DNA of 45,481 bases from Helicobacter anseris (GTDB lineage: Bacteria > Campylobacterota > Campylobacteria > Campylobacterales > Helicobacteraceae), in assembly GCF_003364335.1 (NCBI RefSeq), contig NZ_NXLX01000012.1, positions 1 to 45,481 on the forward strand, given 5' to 3'. A program made the translations under genes and the position numbers. Positions 44,145 through 45,481 of the stretch are shown one piece after another. How positions within the stretch are numbered: position 1 is the first letter of the stretch; each line of letters begins with the position of its first letter. The notes beneath the pieces are model-generated. The model was given only the letters and a program-made list of their open reading frames with translations, did no database searches and was not told where the DNA came from.

Positions 44145-45422
44145 ATGGCAGCACCAAAAATACGCCAAAATATACAAGTTAAGGGAAAATTATCCAATAC
44201 ACTAAAAAATTGGCTTCCTATTTTACAAAGCAATATTTTAGAGATTGAAGAAACCATCAATGACTTTGCAATAGAAAATCCTTATATTTCTATTCAAAGC
44301 TCTATTACTCAAGATTTTAGTTCCAAACTCAAAAAACCCCATCCAAATTCCCCGGTAAAAAATGCCATAAGTGATAAAATAGAATCCCTGAGTATTCAAG
44401 AAAAAGGCTTATATCAAATTTTAGAAGAACAGATCACTCCACCTCTATTCCCAACAGAAATTTCTCAAAAAATTGCACTAGATATTATTGATAATATAAA
44501 TCAAGAAGGTTATTTTGATGCAGACACAAAAGAACGAGCATCTCATCTTGACATTGATGCTGAACAATACGAACGCATTAGACAAAGATTTTGTTTTTTA
44601 GAACCAAAAGGCATAGGTTCTAAAGATATTAAAGAATGTTTATTATTCCATCTACAAGATGCTGAAAATATTAGTGATGATCTCTATGATCTATCCTCAC
44701 AAATTATCAACCATCTTGACAATCATACTCAATATAAAAAACACCCCCTTTATTATCAAGCATTAGATCTTATAAAAACATTCCAAACGCCTCCTGCAAT
44801 ATCTTATATGGAAGCAGATTCTTGCATTATTCCAGACATTCTTGTGATAGAAGAAGATGGAGAAATATCTGTAATGCTAAACGATGATTATTATCCTCAA
44901 ATTACTATTGATATACTTAAAGTCAAACAAAATGACCAATACCTAAAAACAAAGCTTAAAGAAGCAAAAGATTTAATAGATGCACTTGATATGAGAAAAC
45001 AAACACTCAGAAAAATTGGTCTTATGATTGTGGAATATCAATATGACTTTTTTATGGGAAAAGATATTAAACCAATGAAACTTAAAGATTTAGCAGAAGA
45101 GTTTGGACATGCACCAAGCACCATATCAAGAGCCATATCAAATAAATATTTAGAATGCAATAGAGGAATATTCCCTATTAAAAACTTTTTTACCACTGCA
45201 ATTGATGGAGATACAAGCAATGCGTCAATCAAAGATTTCATTAACGATTTGATTAAAAATGAAAATAAACTCAAACCTCTTAGTGATTTAAAAATTCTAG
45301 ATCTAATTGAGGAAAAATTCTCTCTAAAAATAGTAAGAAGAACCATCACAAAATACCGTAAACAGCTCAATATCCCAAGCTCCAGCGAACGTAAAAAGAA
45401 CTATGCCATTAGTGCGCAATAA
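44145..45422 (+). CDS. rpoN: RNA polymerase sigma-54 factor
   Basis: Directs transcription of middle flagellar genes in Helicobacter, activated by FlgR. At 425 residues it has a short region I (KGKLSNTLKNWLPILQSNIL) with few glutamines, the core-binding region, a helix-turn-helix (LAEEFGHAPSTISRAISNKY) and the RpoN box as RRTITKYRKQ, close to the classical ARRTVAKYRE. The start at 44145 follows AAGGT and lies right after the lptB stop; the frame's first codon at 44124 overlaps lptB. The zinc-ribbon gene at 3889 probably encodes its stabilising partner. Confidence 0.97.
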   Translation: MAAPKIRQNIQVKGKLSNTLKNWLPILQSNILEIEETINDFAIENPYISIQSSITQDFSSKLKKPHPNSPVKNAISDKIESLSIQEKGLYQILEEQITPPLFPTEISQKIALDIIDNINQEGYFDADTKERASHLDIDAEQYERIRQRFCFLEPKGIGSKDIKECLLFHLQDAENISDDLYDLSSQIINHLDNHTQYKKHPLYYQALDLIKTFQTPPAISYMEADSCIIPDILVIEEDGEISVMLNDDYYPQITIDILKVKQNDQYLKTKLKEAKDLIDALDMRKQTLRKIGLMIVEYQYDFFMGKDIKPMKLKDLAEEFGHAPSTISRAISNKYLECNRGIFPIKNFFTTAIDGDTSNASIKDFINDLIKNENKLKPLSDLKILDLIEEKFSLKIVRRTITKYRKQLNIPSSSERKKNYAISAQ

Positions 45423-45481
45423 ATAAGCTCAAACATCACTCTAATAACTTAATTACTTAGATAATGAAAATAACACTATAA

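Noticed and set aside
1-45481. tRNA, rRNA, CRISPR or insertion sequence
   Set aside because: Nearly all space is coding, gaps are short, and I saw no cloverleaf, repeat-spacer pattern or transposase.
45423-45481. Start of a further gene after rpoN
   Set aside because: The only ATG (near 45463) runs into a stop after five codons; nothing else can be read before the window ends.

Overview
The window looks like a chromosomal segment of a Campylobacterota bacterium, most probably a Helicobacter of the enterohepatic type. The DNA is AT-rich and densely packed with many 1-14 nt gene overlaps. Several gene strings match my memory of H. pylori order: lgt / RluA / waaA / zinc-ribbon / Nif3; PBP2 / engB / lptA / lptC / kdsC / rlpA / mltD / tatD / ribE / flhX; and dnaX / tsaE / lptB / rpoN. 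Unlike H. pylori, it carries hisB and purH, so it has at least parts of the histidine and de novo purine pathways. No rRNA, tRNA, CRISPR array or insertion sequence is visible.

Layout. 1-431: 3' end of an autotransporter-type outer-membrane barrel with a C-terminal SPOR-like domain. 432-837: gene-free stretch with a perfect hairpin, a 27-bp inverted repeat pair around 204 bp, and an A10-G11 tract touching the lgt stop. 838-6825 (minus): lgt, a small unknown gene, an RluA pseudouridine synthase, waaA, a coiled-coil zinc-ribbon protein (HP0958 type, linked to RpoN and flagella), a Nif3-like protein and a SulP transporter. 7009-8331 (plus): an NCS2/AzgA-type purine permease. 8320-14087 (minus): an accessory defence block with an ABC-type ATPase, a small protein with a PD-(D/E)XK-like signature, and a large type IIG restriction-modification enzyme whose C-terminal half is markedly richer in GC than its N-terminal half. 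14156-16609 (plus): miaA and purH.

16611-24832 (minus): a tightly overlapping envelope cluster (tatD, mltD, rlpA, hisB, kdsC, lptC, lptA, engB, a GNAT acetyltransferase, a small membrane protein, mrdA) that joins peptidoglycan remodelling, Kdo synthesis and LPS transport, with hisB embedded. 24896-25770 (plus): ribE and a stand-alone FlhB C-domain protein (FlhX type). 25791-39514 (minus): the S10-spc-alpha ribosomal super-operon with secY, map, infA and rpoA, lacking rpmD. 39741-45422 (plus): a P-loop ATPase, rnhB, dnaX, tsaE, lptB and rpoN.

Themes. LPS genes are spread over three places (waaA; kdsC-lptC-lptA; lptB). RpoN and its presumed partner, the zinc-ribbon protein, lie at opposite ends. 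The most interesting accessory region is 8320-14087, where a two-gene ATPase-nuclease module sits beside a type IIG enzyme between housekeeping genes. The strongest non-coding oddity is 553-837.
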